64,000 nt of DNA from positions 2,914,001-2,978,000 of the forward strand of contig CBDEVI010000002.1 of the NCBI GenBank assembly GCA_965243625.1, given 5' to 3'. Origin of the DNA: JAJECS01 sp965243625. GTDB taxonomy: Bacteria; Chloroflexota; UBA11872. Shown here piece after piece: positions 15,523 to 25,785 of this stretch (the first letter of the stretch is position 1; each line of letters begins with the position of its first letter). Both the position numbers and the translations under genes were made by a program. The notes below the pieces were generated by a model. That model did no database searches. It saw only the letters and a list, made by a program, of their open reading frames with translations, and was not told the origin of the DNA.

Positions 15523-16971
15523 TCACGCCCGTGCTTCCGGCGGGCGGATCGCATCCCAGCGCGCGTGCAGCGCCACGACCATGCGTGCGTCCGGAGGCGG
15601 CGCAAAGCCGTGGTCCCGCCATACGCCTGGCACACAGACGGCCGAGCCGTCGACGTCGAGCACCGGAAAGCCCGGTGCGATGTCGGCGGCCACCCCGCGG
15701 CTGCGGAGTAGCCGTGCGAGGTCGCGCGTGTCCTCGCCGCGAGCCGGGCGCACGCGCTCATGCGGCGCCGGGGCGCGTAGCGTCAGCGTGCGGCCCTGCA
15801 AACGCTCGTGGTCGAGCGCGCATCCGTCCACCGCCGCGCCGCGACCCCGAGGCGGGCCGCCCTCGATCAACTCGGCGATGACCGACCCGCCGGGCACTCG
15901 CGCCTCGCCCGGCACGTTCAGCGACACCGGCGGTCGCCAGGTCGCGTCGCGCACCCGCTCCGGGTACAGCACCACCGCCCCGTCGCGGACAAAGGCGTGC
16001 GTGTCGGCCGTCAGATCGACCCAACGCCCATGGGTGTCCTCGCGCAGCGCACGGGCCACGGCGCCGAGCGGCGCCGCTCCAAGCTGTCGGCGGCCGCCCA
16101 AGGCGCGGACGGCGGCGACCAACGTCGCGGGAAACAAACCCTCCGGCACCGCCGCGCGCTCCGGATGCAGCGGCATGCGCCGGCCGTCGGCGGACTGCAC
16201 GTAGAGCGGAAGCCCGTCGATCTCGCCCGCGAGAACCTCGGCGCTGCGGGCGATGGCGTTCACCGCCCCGGGATAGATGTCGTCCAGCAGCGGCAGGACT
16301 TCATGCCGGATGCGATTGCGCCGGAACCGCGGCGTCTCGTTCAGCGGGTCGCGGTCGACGACGAGTTGCCGGGTCTTCACGTAAGCGCCGATGTCGTCGC
16401 GCGAAACCGTGAGCAGCGGCCGCAGAATCTCGCCATCGTCCGCCCGCATTCCCGCAAGCCCGCGCAGCCCGGATCCGCGAGCCAGGTTCATGATCACGGT
16501 CTCGGCCTGGTCGTTGCGGGTGTGGCCGGTGGCGATGCGCGCGGCCCCCACGCGCCGCGCAACGTCCCGGAGGAACGTCCACCGGGCGCGGCGGGCGGCG
16601 TCTTCGGACGGCACGCTCCCCGTCTCGCCAACCGGATAGTCGCGGGGCGTGCCGGCGGTCACCGCCAGTCCCGCGTCGCGCGCGTGGCGGACGACGCCTT
16701 CCGCCACCCGCGCGGCTTCGGTGCGCAGTCCGTGGTTCAGGTGCGCCACGTGCACGGCCGGACCGCCCCGGCGCCGGGCGGCGACCAAGCAGTCGAGCAG
16801 AGTCATGGAATCCGGTCCGCCCGAGACGGCGGCGACGATCAGGTCGTCGGGACCCAAGCCGGCGTTTGCCAAGGCCGCGAAGACCCGATCCTGCACCTGC
16901 CGAACCTGACGGCGAGTTGACGGCGCAGTGTCTTGGGAATCGCTATTCGCCGGTGCTGCCGAATCCTCCAC
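15523..16971 (-). CDS. tilS: tRNA(Ile)-lysidine synthetase TilS
   Basis: TilS modifies C34 of tRNA-Ile(CAU) to lysidine, allowing AUA decoding. This version of about 482 residues has the PP-loop ATP-binding motif SGGPDS (about 50-55), the HLNHGLR and TGHTRNDQAET blocks, and RFRRNRIRHEVLP of the catalytic domain. The C-terminal TilS domain covers VRPARGEDTRDLARLL and PVLDVDGSAVCVPGV. GTG 16971 is the preferred start, overlapping dut by 29 bp with GGAGA upstream; an internal GTG could also serve. Confidence 0.93.
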   Translation of the reverse strand: MEDSAAPANSDSQDTAPSTRRQVRQVQDRVFAALANAGLGPDDLIVAAVSGGPDSMTLLDCLVAARRRGGPAVHVAHLNHGLRTEAARVAEGVVRHARDAGLAVTAGTPRDYPVGETGSVPSEDAARRARWTFLRDVARRVGAARIATGHTRNDQAETVIMNLARGSGLRGLAGMRADDGEILRPLLTVSRDDIGAYVKTRQLVVDRDPLNETPRFRRNRIRHEVLPLLDDIYPGAVNAIARSAEVLAGEIDGLPLYVQSADGRRMPLHPERAAVPEGLFPATLVAAVRALGGRRQLGAAPLGAVARALREDTHGRWVDLTADTHAFVRDGAVVLYPERVRDATWRPPVSLNVPGEARVPGGSVIAELIEGGPPRGRGAAVDGCALDHERLQGRTLTLRAPAPHERVRPARGEDTRDLARLLRSRGVAADIAPGFPVLDVDGSAVCVPGVWRDHGFAPPPDARMVVALHARWDAIRPPEARA

Positions 16972-17374
16972 GGCTCTCCGCACCCTCCGGTTCGCCTTCC
17001 ACCCACTCCGCCGTGTCCACCCGAACCAGTATGGCCTGCGCGATGCGCGTCCCGCGTTCCACTTCGATCGGCTTGTCGGTGGGGTTCCAGAATTGGACGT
17101 GAATCTCGTCGTCGGGCCCGCAATAGTCGCGGTCGATGATGCCGACGCCGTGAGCCGCGACCAGGCCGGTGCGCCGAGGGGTGCTGCTGCGGGCGGCAAC
17201 CAGGACCATGAACCCCGGGGGTGCGGCGATGATGACGTTCGCGGGCACAAGGCCGATCGCGCCGGGCTCGATGCGCGTGGTCTCGCGCGTGATCAGGTCG
17301 AAGCCGACGGAACCTTCCGTGGCGTAGCGCGGCAGCGGAAGCGTCGGATCGACCCGCGCAATGGGCACGCGCAT
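16943..17374 (-). CDS. dut: dUTP diphosphatase
   Basis: dUTPase hydrolyses dUTP to dUMP and pyrophosphate, keeping uracil out of DNA and supplying the dTMP pathway. The 143-residue trimeric-type protein shows all five motifs: SVGFDL, ARSST, GIIDRDYCG, RIAQAI and the C-terminal RGGFGSTG that closes over the active site. Motif 2 reads ARSST rather than the common GRSS. ATG 17374 gives the standard N-terminus. It overlaps tilS by 29 bp and follows the ftsB-like gene by 29 bp, so the run is probably one operon. Confidence 0.95.
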   Translation of the reverse strand: MRVPIARVDPTLPLPRYATEGSVGFDLITRETTRIEPGAIGLVPANVIIAAPPGFMVLVAARSSTPRRTGLVAAHGVGIIDRDYCGPDDEIHVQFWNPTDKPIEVERGTRIAQAILVRVDTAEWVEGEPEGAESRGGFGSTGE

Positions 17375-17403
17375 AGTCGGTGAGTCTAGCGGGGCTGCCC
17401 GGC

Positions 17404-17805
17404 TCAGTCGCCGCCGAACAGGAGCGCCATCCAACCGCCGAGATACCCGAACTCTATGGGCTCGGGCTCCGGCGGCGGCACCGTCGGAATCGGCAGCGGC
17501 GCCGGTCGGGGGCGGTCTTCCACCTGGCCCAGCAGCACGACGGCCTGGTCCCCGGGGTTCACCAGCCCGAGCTCGCGCTTGGCCATCTCCCGCAACGCCG
17601 GCAGCGAGCGGGCATATTGCAACTGCTCGTCGAGGCGTTGATTCTCGAGCTCGGCGGCGCTGATCCGCTGGTGCAACTCGTCGACGCGCTGCTGCGCTAC
17701 CTGCTGGGTGGATGAACCGCTGGCCTCCTGGATGATCACCACCAGGACGGCGATCAACGCCAGCATCGCCAGCGACCGGAGCAGGAATTGCGTCCGCGAC
17801 GCCAC
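17404..17805 (-). CDS. Septum formation initiator FtsB/DivIC-like
   Basis: This 133-residue protein has the FtsB/DivIC layout: a short cytosolic N-terminus, one membrane span (about 10-26, LAMLALIAVLVVII), then a coiled coil (about 34-75). The family block AKRELGLVNPGDQAVVLL follows. It would act in the divisome with FtsL/FtsQ-type partners. An unusual C-terminal tail (PAPLPIPTVPPPEPEPIEFGY) is proline-rich and ends with a hydrophobic stretch. It sits between glmS and dut on the same strand. Confidence 0.85.
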   Translation of the reverse strand: MASRTQFLLRSLAMLALIAVLVVIIQEASGSSTQQVAQQRVDELHQRISAAELENQRLDEQLQYARSLPALREMAKRELGLVNPGDQAVVLLGQVEDRPRPAPLPIPTVPPPEPEPIEFGYLGGWMALLFGGD

Positions 17806-17890
17806 TTAGCGCCGCCGGTCCAGCGCGGCGCACGGCCCGGCCGGCGACGTTCGTCCGTGGGTTGATCGGCCATGGACGCACGGGGACCGC

Positions 17891-17929
17891 CCCCTCACCC
17901 CAACCCTCTCCCGCCAGGGGAGAGGGGGC
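17891..17929. repeat. Dispersed CCCTCTCCC-type palindromic repeat
   Basis: CCCCTCACCCCAACCC followed by the hairpin CTCTCCC-gcca-GGGGAGAG. The same element occurs in reverse orientation at 62851-62883. Both copies are intergenic. Confidence 0.7.
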
Positions 17930-17964
17930 CGGACGCGCGTCCAGGTGCATCGCTTGCGCACGGG

Positions 17965-19806
<1,842 letters not shown>

Positions 19807-19850
19807 CCGCTTGCTCCAAGGAAGACGCGCCTGGCGGCGCGGTTATGTCA

Positions 19851-19880
19851 ACTATACCGCCCTACGGGTCACTTGGACAA
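19851..19880 (-). promoter_or_regulatory. Candidate promoter of glmS
   Basis: On the minus strand TTGTCC (19880-19875) and TATAGT (19856-19851) are separated by 18 bases, about 45 bases before the glmS ATG, which is preceded by GGAG. Confidence 0.5.
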
Positions 19881-19931
19881 CGTTGGCGGACACGCAAGGC
19901 GTGACGATCCTGCGATCGGAGACTTCTGGCC

Positions 19932-20051
19932 GGGCGACGCATGCGTCGCCCCTACGACGGACCCGGCGCCGGACGGGCGGGTCGGAGACCCGCCCCTACC
20001 GTGGTCGGGATGGCTGTGTGGCCGGTAGGGGCCGGTTTCAAACCGGCCCGC
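19932..20051. repeat. Cluster of three GTAGGGGC-arm palindromes
   Basis: Three different palindromes stand in a row in the 293-bp gap before the zinc-ribbon gene: one with core GACGCATGCGTC (19932-19955), one with core GGGTCGGAGACCC (19975-19999), and one with core CGGTTTCAAACCG (20024-20051). Each carries the same GTAGGGGC or GCCCCTAC outer arm on at least one side. Nothing else was recognised in this gap. Confidence 0.75.
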
Positions 20052-20099
20052 ACGTCGAACCCGCGCACATCGCCGGCGGTCGTCGGCAACCGGAGCGGT

Positions 20100-20300
20100 C
20101 TACGGCCAGGCGACGCGGCCCGTGCCGTAGCAGCGCGGGCAGCGGTGAGGTCGCCCGCTGGGCAGCGGGCCGGTATGCCCGGCCTCCAGACCCCCTCCGT
20201 CGCAAGCGGCGCAGCGCCGCGAGAGCACGCGGCGCCACGCGGCCCACCACAGGCGCATGAACCAACCGCCGCCCTTGTAGCCCGGCGCGGAGTCGTTCAC
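20100..20300 (-). CDS. Small DnaJ-type zinc-ribbon protein
   Basis: This 66-residue protein has two CxxC pairs, CAACDGGG (Cys30, Cys33) and CPRCYGTGRV (Cys54, Cys57), resembling the CxxCxGxG repeats of the DnaJ zinc domain and binding one zinc ion by inference. The N-terminal part is Trp/Arg-rich. Its GTG start overlaps the TGA of the upstream D-aminoacylase gene (GTGA), so it is translationally coupled to it. Its function is unknown. Confidence 0.55.
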   Translation of the reverse strand: MNDSAPGYKGGGWFMRLWWAAWRRVLSRRCAACDGGGLEAGHTGPLPSGRPHRCPRCYGTGRVAWP

Positions 20301-21871
20301 TCGGCGGGACGGCCCCGGCGCAAGCCCCGACCCGGCGTTGCGCCCGTGTGCCGGCCGTCGTCGATCACGGACGTGCCGTTCACGATCACGTGGTCGATGC
20401 CGGTCGGCAGGCGCCGCGGCTGTTCGAAGGTGGCGTTGTCGATCACGGTGTCCGCGTCGAACACCACCACGTCGGCCGCCATGCCGGGGGCGAGGATTCC
20501 GCGGTCCACCAGCCCAAAGCGCGCCGCCGGCATGCCCGTCATGCGCCGCACCATGGCCTCCAGCGGAACGACCCCCAGCTCACGCACCCAGCGGCCCAGG
20601 AAGCGCGGATAGGTGCCGTAGGTGCGTGGGTGCGGGGCGTCGCCCAGCAGGATGGCGTCGCTGCCCACCATGTGGCTCGGATGGCGCATGATCTGCGCAA
20701 AGTCGTCGTCCGTCTGGTCGTTGAAGAACACCGACGCGGCGCGCCCGCGCTCCTCCCGCACGAGATCGACGAGGAACGCATGCGGCTCCCGGTCCCGCTC
20801 GTCGGCCACCTCGCCGAGCATGCGGCCCTCCAGGTGGCGGTTAGGACCGGCCGGCATGCTCGACAGCAGCGCGCGGTCGACTTCGAGCGCGTTGTCGCCG
20901 GCGCGGTTGGCCATCTCCGTCGCGATCCGCGCCCGAGTATCGGCGTCCTCCAGGCGGCGCAGCATTTCCTGCGGCCCGCCCTCGAGCGCCCAATCGGGGA
21001 ACGAAAAGTGCAGCAGCGAGCTGCCGGCGGGGTAGGCATAGGTGTCGAACGACAGCGACACGCCGGCGCGGATGCCGCGGTCCGCCTCGTCCAGGTTCTC
21101 CCACCAGCGCTGACCGCTGCTGATGTAGTGCGAAATGTGGACGGGGCACCCGGCCCGCCGACCGATGACCATGGTCTCCCGGATGGCGTCGCGCATGCCG
21201 AGGATGTAGCGCATGTGGGGCACGTAGGGCGCGCCGAATTCGGCGGCCACCGCGCTCAGGGCCACGAGCTCATCGGTGTCGGCAAAGGCGCACGGTTTGT
21301 AGTCGAGGCCGGTCGAGAGCGCGATGGCCCCGTCCTGGAACGCCTCGTGGGTGATCTGCTGCATCGCGCGCAGCTCTTCGGGTGTGGCTTGCCGGTCTTC
21401 CCATCCGACCAGGGCCGCCCGCACGCAGCCATGCGGCACGTGATGCGCCGCGTTGCAGGCCGCCGCGCCCTCGAACGTGTCCAGCCAGCCGGCGACGGTG
21501 GACCAGTCGCGGCTGATCGGGGGATCGCCGTTGAGGGCGGCGAAGTAATCGCGGAAGGACGGCTGCAACTCATCGGCCAGTGGCGCGTATCCGATCCCGT
21601 CGAGCCCCAGCAGGTCGGTCGTCACGCCCTGGCGCACCTTGGGCTCGTGCGCCGGCTCGGCCAGCAGCATCAGGTCCGAGTGCGTGTGCACGTCGATGAA
21701 TCCCGGGCAGACCACGCGGCCGCCGGCGTCGATCTCCCGCGCGCCTCGATCCGGGACCAGCCCTACGCCCGTGATGCGCGTCCCGTCGATGGCCACGCTT
21801 CCGCGGTAGCCGGGAGCGCCCGTGCCGTCGACGATGCTCGCGTCACGAATCACCAGGTCATGCACGGGCAT
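20297..21871 (-). CDS. N-acyl-D-amino-acid deacylase (D-aminoacylase family)
   Basis: A 524-residue amidohydrolase-superfamily enzyme that likely removes acyl groups from N-acyl-D-amino acids or related amides. The N-terminal beta-sandwich (DLVIRDASIVDGTG) leads to the zinc motif GFIDVHTHSD, then ALSTGLDYKP, HISHYISSG and a late SDAILLGDAPHPRTYGTYPRFLG. The last block is typical of D-aminoacylase and dihydropyrimidinase-like members. The C-terminal strand ILAPGMAADVVVFD completes the fold. It overlaps the upstream gene by 14 bp and the downstream zinc-ribbon gene by 4 bp. Confidence 0.88.
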   Translation of the reverse strand: MPVHDLVIRDASIVDGTGAPGYRGSVAIDGTRITGVGLVPDRGAREIDAGGRVVCPGFIDVHTHSDLMLLAEPAHEPKVRQGVTTDLLGLDGIGYAPLADELQPSFRDYFAALNGDPPISRDWSTVAGWLDTFEGAAACNAAHHVPHGCVRAALVGWEDRQATPEELRAMQQITHEAFQDGAIALSTGLDYKPCAFADTDELVALSAVAAEFGAPYVPHMRYILGMRDAIRETMVIGRRAGCPVHISHYISSGQRWWENLDEADRGIRAGVSLSFDTYAYPAGSSLLHFSFPDWALEGGPQEMLRRLEDADTRARIATEMANRAGDNALEVDRALLSSMPAGPNRHLEGRMLGEVADERDREPHAFLVDLVREERGRAASVFFNDQTDDDFAQIMRHPSHMVGSDAILLGDAPHPRTYGTYPRFLGRWVRELGVVPLEAMVRRMTGMPAARFGLVDRGILAPGMAADVVVFDADTVIDNATFEQPRRLPTGIDHVIVNGTSVIDDGRHTGATPGRGLRRGRPAE

Positions 21872-22661
21872 CTCCGGATGCGGCTGGCGGCGCGGTCTCG
21901 AAACCGGCCCGCAGGGATGGCGAATCGTAGCGCGCCCCGTCGCCGCGCTCGTAAGCCGTCAGGCGGCGGTCGATCTCTTCCGCGGCCAGCGCCGCGAACC
22001 GCTCCGCCACGTCGTCGCCGAACAGCCTCCGTCCGGTCGCCACGCGCTCCGCGGCAATGCGCTCGGCCTCGGCCGGATCGTCCGGTCGTCCGTCGGCGCG
22101 ATCGAACACGCGCACGATTTCCGCCGAACTCGTGGCCAGCGCCAGCGAGTGCGCCCAGCGCGTCAACCTCGACAGTGGCTCCGTCGCGACGATCAGGTCG
22201 ATCCCACCCGGATCGAACGGACGCACCGCGGCCGCCGCGCGCGCCAGCGCCCCTGTCGGGTCGCTCCAGCCGCGCTCCAGGGCGTAGGTGAGTCCCACCG
22301 TAGCGGCCCGATCCGCGCGCCGTGCATGCTCCCCGCAGAGAAGGACGAAGACCTCGTCCACCGCAAGATGCGCCAGAAAGCCCGCCACGTAGGCGGCTTG
22401 CGCGTCGGATACGGCATCAGGTCGCGCCAGCGCGGGCCGGGCGGCGAAGAGCTCCGCCGTCGCGCGTCCCCAGGTGGACGGCTCGCGAAACTCGAAGAAA
22501 TGGGTAGCCGCGCGGCCCGTCGCGGAGCGCTCGCGCGCGTCGGGCGCCACCGCCCCGACGCAGAAGTGGCTGAAGTGCGCGTCGATCACTCGCCGCAGAG
22601 GTCCGCTCGCGCGGTCCGCCGCCTCGACGGCAAGCTGCAAGTGCGCGCGCGACAGGGCCAT
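21858..22661 (-). CDS. Zinc-dependent phospholipase C-like protein
   Basis: A protein of about 267 residues resembling the S1-P1/zinc-dependent phospholipase C fold group. Likely metal ligands are visible in HFSHFCVGAVAPDARER, THFFEF and YVAGFLAHLAVDE, an arrangement of His and Asp usual for that family. There is no signal peptide, so a secreted phospholipase role is doubtful and a cytosolic hydrolase is more likely. ATG 22661 is the preferred start. It overlaps the D-aminoacylase gene by 14 bp. Confidence 0.6.
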   Translation of the reverse strand: MALSRAHLQLAVEAADRASGPLRRVIDAHFSHFCVGAVAPDARERSATGRAATHFFEFREPSTWGRATAELFAARPALARPDAVSDAQAAYVAGFLAHLAVDEVFVLLCGEHARRADRAATVGLTYALERGWSDPTGALARAAAAVRPFDPGGIDLIVATEPLSRLTRWAHSLALATSSAEIVRVFDRADGRPDDPAEAERIAAERVATGRRLFGDDVAERFAALAAEEIDRRLTAYERGDGARYDSPSLRAGFETAPPAASGDARA

Positions 22662-22723
22662 CAGGCAAGCCAATCCCACCCGCGTGCGCCACAATGGCGA
22701 CAGACGGGTGCAGGAGGAACGCT

Positions 22724-23155
22724 GTGGCAATCACGATAGGGCATACCGGAGTCGTCGTGCGCGATCTGCCGCTCATGGAGCGGTTCTACGGCGAGATCTT
22801 GGGACTCCAGGAGACGCGCCGCGTCCTCCGCGAGGGACCGTTCATCGACGGCATCACGGGATTGACCGGCGTTGTCCTGCAGGCCGTGATCCTGGGGACG
22901 CCGGAGCATCCCAACGGCGTCGAGCTGATCAAGTATCCGAATCACCCCTCGGCCATCGTGCCCAAGGGACCCAACGGCCACGGCATGAATCACATCCACT
23001 TCATCGTCGACGACCTGGACCCGATCCTCGCCGCGCTCGAGGGCCTGGGCCTGGACTACTGGGGATCGCCGCAGGACTGGCCGGACACGTGGAAGCGCGT
23101 GGTCTACGCCAAGGACCCCGAGGGCAACGTCATCGAGTTCACCGAGCGGCTGTAG
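22724..23155 (+). CDS. VOC-family (glyoxalase/dioxygenase-like) protein
   Basis: A 143-residue vicinal-oxygen-chelate protein made of paired beta-alpha-beta3 units. Metal ligands expected for the family are the His in IGHTGVVV, the His in NHIHFIVDD and the Glu in NVIEFTE. Members include glyoxalases, ring-cleaving dioxygenases and isomerases; the exact reaction is not readable. GTG 22724 is chosen for the strong AGGAGG at 22712-22717, although an ATG at 22694 is in frame. Confidence 0.85.
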   Translation: MAITIGHTGVVVRDLPLMERFYGEILGLQETRRVLREGPFIDGITGLTGVVLQAVILGTPEHPNGVELIKYPNHPSAIVPKGPNGHGMNHIHFIVDDLDPILAALEGLGLDYWGSPQDWPDTWKRVVYAKDPEGNVIEFTERL

Positions 23156-23195
23156 GGCTGAGCCCCGCTTCCGTAGGAGACCGTTGCATAGAGAG

Positions 23196-23223
23196 GTAGG
23201 GGCGACGCATGCGTCGCCCCTAC
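23196..23223. repeat. Perfect 28-bp palindrome of the GTAGGGGC family
   Basis: The sequence has arms GTAGGGGCGACGCA and its exact complement. It shares the inner core GACGCATGCGTC with the partial copy at 19932-19955. It lies between two convergent genes. Confidence 0.8.
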
Positions 23224-23280
23224 GGTCTGTTCACAGGTCTCCGCGGCGAGCAGGGCCGCACCGGCCCTGTCCCGAGCGCG

Positions 23281-24312
23281 CTATTCGGCGGTCAATTCCT
23301 CCGCGTAGGCAAAGATCAGCGGCGTTCCGCCGGTGTGCATGAAGGCCACGGCGTCCTGCTCGCTTAGCGCGCCGCTGCGCACGTCGTCCAGCAGCGCGGC
23401 GAAGGCCTTCGCCGTGTAGACCGGCTCCAGGAACACGCCCTCGGTGCGCGCGAGCAGCTTGATGGCCTCGATGCCGTCGGGCGTGGCCCCCGCATATCTC
23501 GGCCCCATGTACGCGTCGGTGTTCGAGATTTCGGCGGGATTGAGCGTCAAGTCCAGTCCCAGAAACTCCGCCGTCATGTTCGCCATCCGGGCCTGCTCGG
23601 GCGCGCGGCCGCCGGGCACGCGCAGCGGGGTGAATCCCCGGATCTGCAGGTCCAGTCCCAGCGCGCGCACGCCAAGCTCCAGTCCCGCCTGCGTGCCCCC
23701 GCCGGACGCGACGTAGACGTGGCTGAGGGAGACGCCGCGCTCGGTCGCCTGCTCCACGGTTTCGATCAGACACTCGACATAACCAACAGCGGTGAGCGGA
23801 CCGTAGCCGACGATGTAGGGACGGCGGCCTTGAGCGCGAAGCTCCCGCTCGACCCGGTCCATCTCGTCCTCGACGCCGAACATCTCGTCGCTGTCCACCT
23901 GCCGCACGTCGGCGCCCAGGAGCTCGGTGAGCAGGCGGTTGCCCTGTCGGTCGTCGCCGTGGATGCCGCGGTTCAGCACCAGCACCACGTCCAGCCCGGC
24001 CTTGCGCGCCGCCGCCGCGCACTGGCGCGCATGATTGGACTGGCGCACGCCGCCGCCCCACATGATCAGGTCGCACCCCTGCTGCAGGGCGTCGGCCACC
24101 TCGAACTCGAACTTGCGGTTCTTGTTGCCGCCCAGGGCGCTGTGCGTCAGGTCGTCGCGCTTGATGAAGACGCGCGGCCCGCCAATGGCCCTGCGGAGAT
24201 TCGTCAGTTCTTCGAATGGCGTCGGCAAATCGGTGAGGTGAAAGCGCGGCAGGGCCGCAATCCGCCGTCGCAGATCGGCCACCGACACCGGCACCGGGTC
24301 GCGCGTGGTCAT
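23281..24312 (-). CDS. PLP-dependent D-cysteine desulfhydrase / ACC deaminase family
   Basis: A 343-residue fold-type II pyridoxal-phosphate enzyme related to D-cysteine desulfhydrase and 1-aminocyclopropane-1-carboxylate deaminase. The lysine that binds PLP lies in GGNKNRKFEF, preceded by FIKRDDLTHSALGGN. The phosphate-binding glycine loop is ASGGGTQAG, and the C-terminal block is AFMHTGGTPLIF. The two activities cannot be separated by eye. ATG 24312 (MTTRDPVP) is preferred over an upstream extension. No signal peptide is present. Confidence 0.87.
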   Translation of the reverse strand: MTTRDPVPVSVADLRRRIAALPRFHLTDLPTPFEELTNLRRAIGGPRVFIKRDDLTHSALGGNKNRKFEFEVADALQQGCDLIMWGGGVRQSNHARQCAAAARKAGLDVVLVLNRGIHGDDRQGNRLLTELLGADVRQVDSDEMFGVEDEMDRVERELRAQGRRPYIVGYGPLTAVGYVECLIETVEQATERGVSLSHVYVASGGGTQAGLELGVRALGLDLQIRGFTPLRVPGGRAPEQARMANMTAEFLGLDLTLNPAEISNTDAYMGPRYAGATPDGIEAIKLLARTEGVFLEPVYTAKAFAALLDDVRSGALSEQDAVAFMHTGGTPLIFAYAEELTAE

Positions 24313-24418
24313 GCGTGGAGTCCCGTGTTCACGGACGCCCCAAGTATGCGCGGCATGCATCCCGGGCGCCTGAAGCGATGCAGTATGCTACGCGCACCCG
24401 CCGGGCGGGTTGCGCCGC

Positions 24419-24495
24419 GGGCGCGTAGCTCAGCTGGTTAGAGCGCCACGTTGACATCGTGGAGGTCAGAGGTTCGAGTCCCCTCGCGCCCACCA
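24419..24495 (+). tRNA. tRNA-Val (anticodon GAC)
   Basis: Cloverleaf: acceptor GGGCGCG with CGCGCCC, D-arm GTAGCTCAGCTGGTTAGAGC, anticodon stem CCACG/CGTGG around loop TTGACAT (anticodon GAC), T-arm with loop TTCGAGT. The CCA at 24493-24495 is encoded, unlike in the tRNA-Arg at 4698. Confidence 0.95.
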
Positions 24496-24593
24496 CCTTT
24501 GACAGATCCAAGAGCCCGAAAATGTCGGCTATGAAGGCACTATTTCGCGCCGGCCTCGCGAAGTTCGCGGGCACATAGCGGAGGCGTGCAGAT

Positions 24594-25658
24594 ATGGCCA
24601 ATGCCTCACGAGTTGGAAAAGTCCAGACGGTCCTCGGCTTGATATGCGGCGACGAGCTGGGCATTACCTTGCCGCACGAACACCTGCTCGTCGATCTGTC
24701 CTGCGCCTTTGCGCTGCCCGCCGCGGCGAGCCAGCGGGGGCGGGCCTACGAGCTGGTCGGCATCGAGAATCTGGGCTGGTTGCGCTATCACTCCTTCGAG
24801 AATCTGGACAACCTGCGCCTGCTGGACGAGCGCGAAGCGATAGACGAAGCCCTGCTCTTCAAAGTGGCGGGCGGCAAAAGCATCGTCGAATGCACCATCA
24901 ACGGCGTCGGCCGTGACCCGGAAGGCCTGGCGCGGATCGCCCGCACCACGGGGCTCAACATCATCATGGGATCCGGCTATTACACCGCCCCGAGTCATCC
25001 CCCCGAGCTTGCCGCGAAGAGCGAGGATGAGGTCTTCGCGGAGATCGTCCGGGACATCGAAATCGGCGTCGGCGACAGCGGCGTCAAGGCCGGCATCGTC
25101 GGCGAGATCGGCTGCTCCTGGCCGCTGGAGGACAACGAGCGCAAGGTGCTGCGCGCCGCCGCCCGGGCGCAGCAGCACACCGGCGCATGCCTCAGCATTC
25201 ATCCGGGCCGCAACCGCGCCGCACCCTTCGAAATCGTGGAAATCATCTCCGCCGCCGGCGCCGATCTGAGCCGCGTCATCATGTGCCACATCGACGTCCG
25301 CCTGCGCACTCCCGAGGAGCGCCTGCGACTGGCGCGGACCGGGTGCTATCTCGAATACGACGTCTTCGGGTGGGAGGGCCACTTCCCCTCCTACTGGACC
25401 GCCGACGATTACATGGACATCCCCAACGACACCCAGCGCATCTACGAGATTCTGGCGCTGATTGAGGCGGGCCACCTCGAGCAGATCCTGGTCTCACAGG
25501 ACATTTGCCGCAAGTCGACGCGGGTTCGCTACGGCGGCTGGGGCTTTCCCCACATCTTGAATTATGTGGTGCCGATGATGCGGCAACGAGGCTTCGACCA
25601 AGAGCAGATCGACACCATCCTGATCGAGAATCCGAAGCGCATTCTCGGCTTTGCTTGA
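24594..25658 (+). CDS. Phosphotriesterase-family metallohydrolase (PHP/lactonase-like)
   Basis: A 354-residue amidohydrolase-superfamily protein of the phosphotriesterase family, whose natural members are often lactonases or esterases. Metal-site motifs are TLPHEHLLVD (HxH), GIVGEIGCSW, SIHPGR, MCHIDV and ILVSQDICRK (late Asp). The bridging ligand position appears to be Glu in GEIG, as in the E. coli PHP-type proteins, rather than the carboxylated Lys of true phosphotriesterases. The substrate is unknown. No signal peptide is visible. It follows tRNA-Val by about 100 bp. Confidence 0.85.
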   Translation: MANASRVGKVQTVLGLICGDELGITLPHEHLLVDLSCAFALPAAASQRGRAYELVGIENLGWLRYHSFENLDNLRLLDEREAIDEALLFKVAGGKSIVECTINGVGRDPEGLARIARTTGLNIIMGSGYYTAPSHPPELAAKSEDEVFAEIVRDIEIGVGDSGVKAGIVGEIGCSWPLEDNERKVLRAAARAQQHTGACLSIHPGRNRAAPFEIVEIISAAGADLSRVIMCHIDVRLRTPEERLRLARTGCYLEYDVFGWEGHFPSYWTADDYMDIPNDTQRIYEILALIEAGHLEQILVSQDICRKSTRVRYGGWGFPHILNYVVPMMRQRGFDQEQIDTILIENPKRILGFA

Positions 25659-25785
25659 AGGCGGGATGAGCGCTTTCGCCCGGTCCTAAATCCCGGCGCC
25701 ATCGCGACGTATCCGGCGGGCGGCGCCCAGGGCGTTTAGCCGAAAGCGGGCATGATGTCCCAATCGGCGAGGGAGGCAACGCGGC

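Noticed and set aside
19807..19860. A glmS ribozyme in the leader of glmS
   Set aside because: The leader is very short and shows none of the ribozyme core sequence; no cleavage-site context was found.
19932..20051. CRISPR array
   Set aside because: The palindromes differ in core, are few and lack uniform spacers; no cas genes are present.
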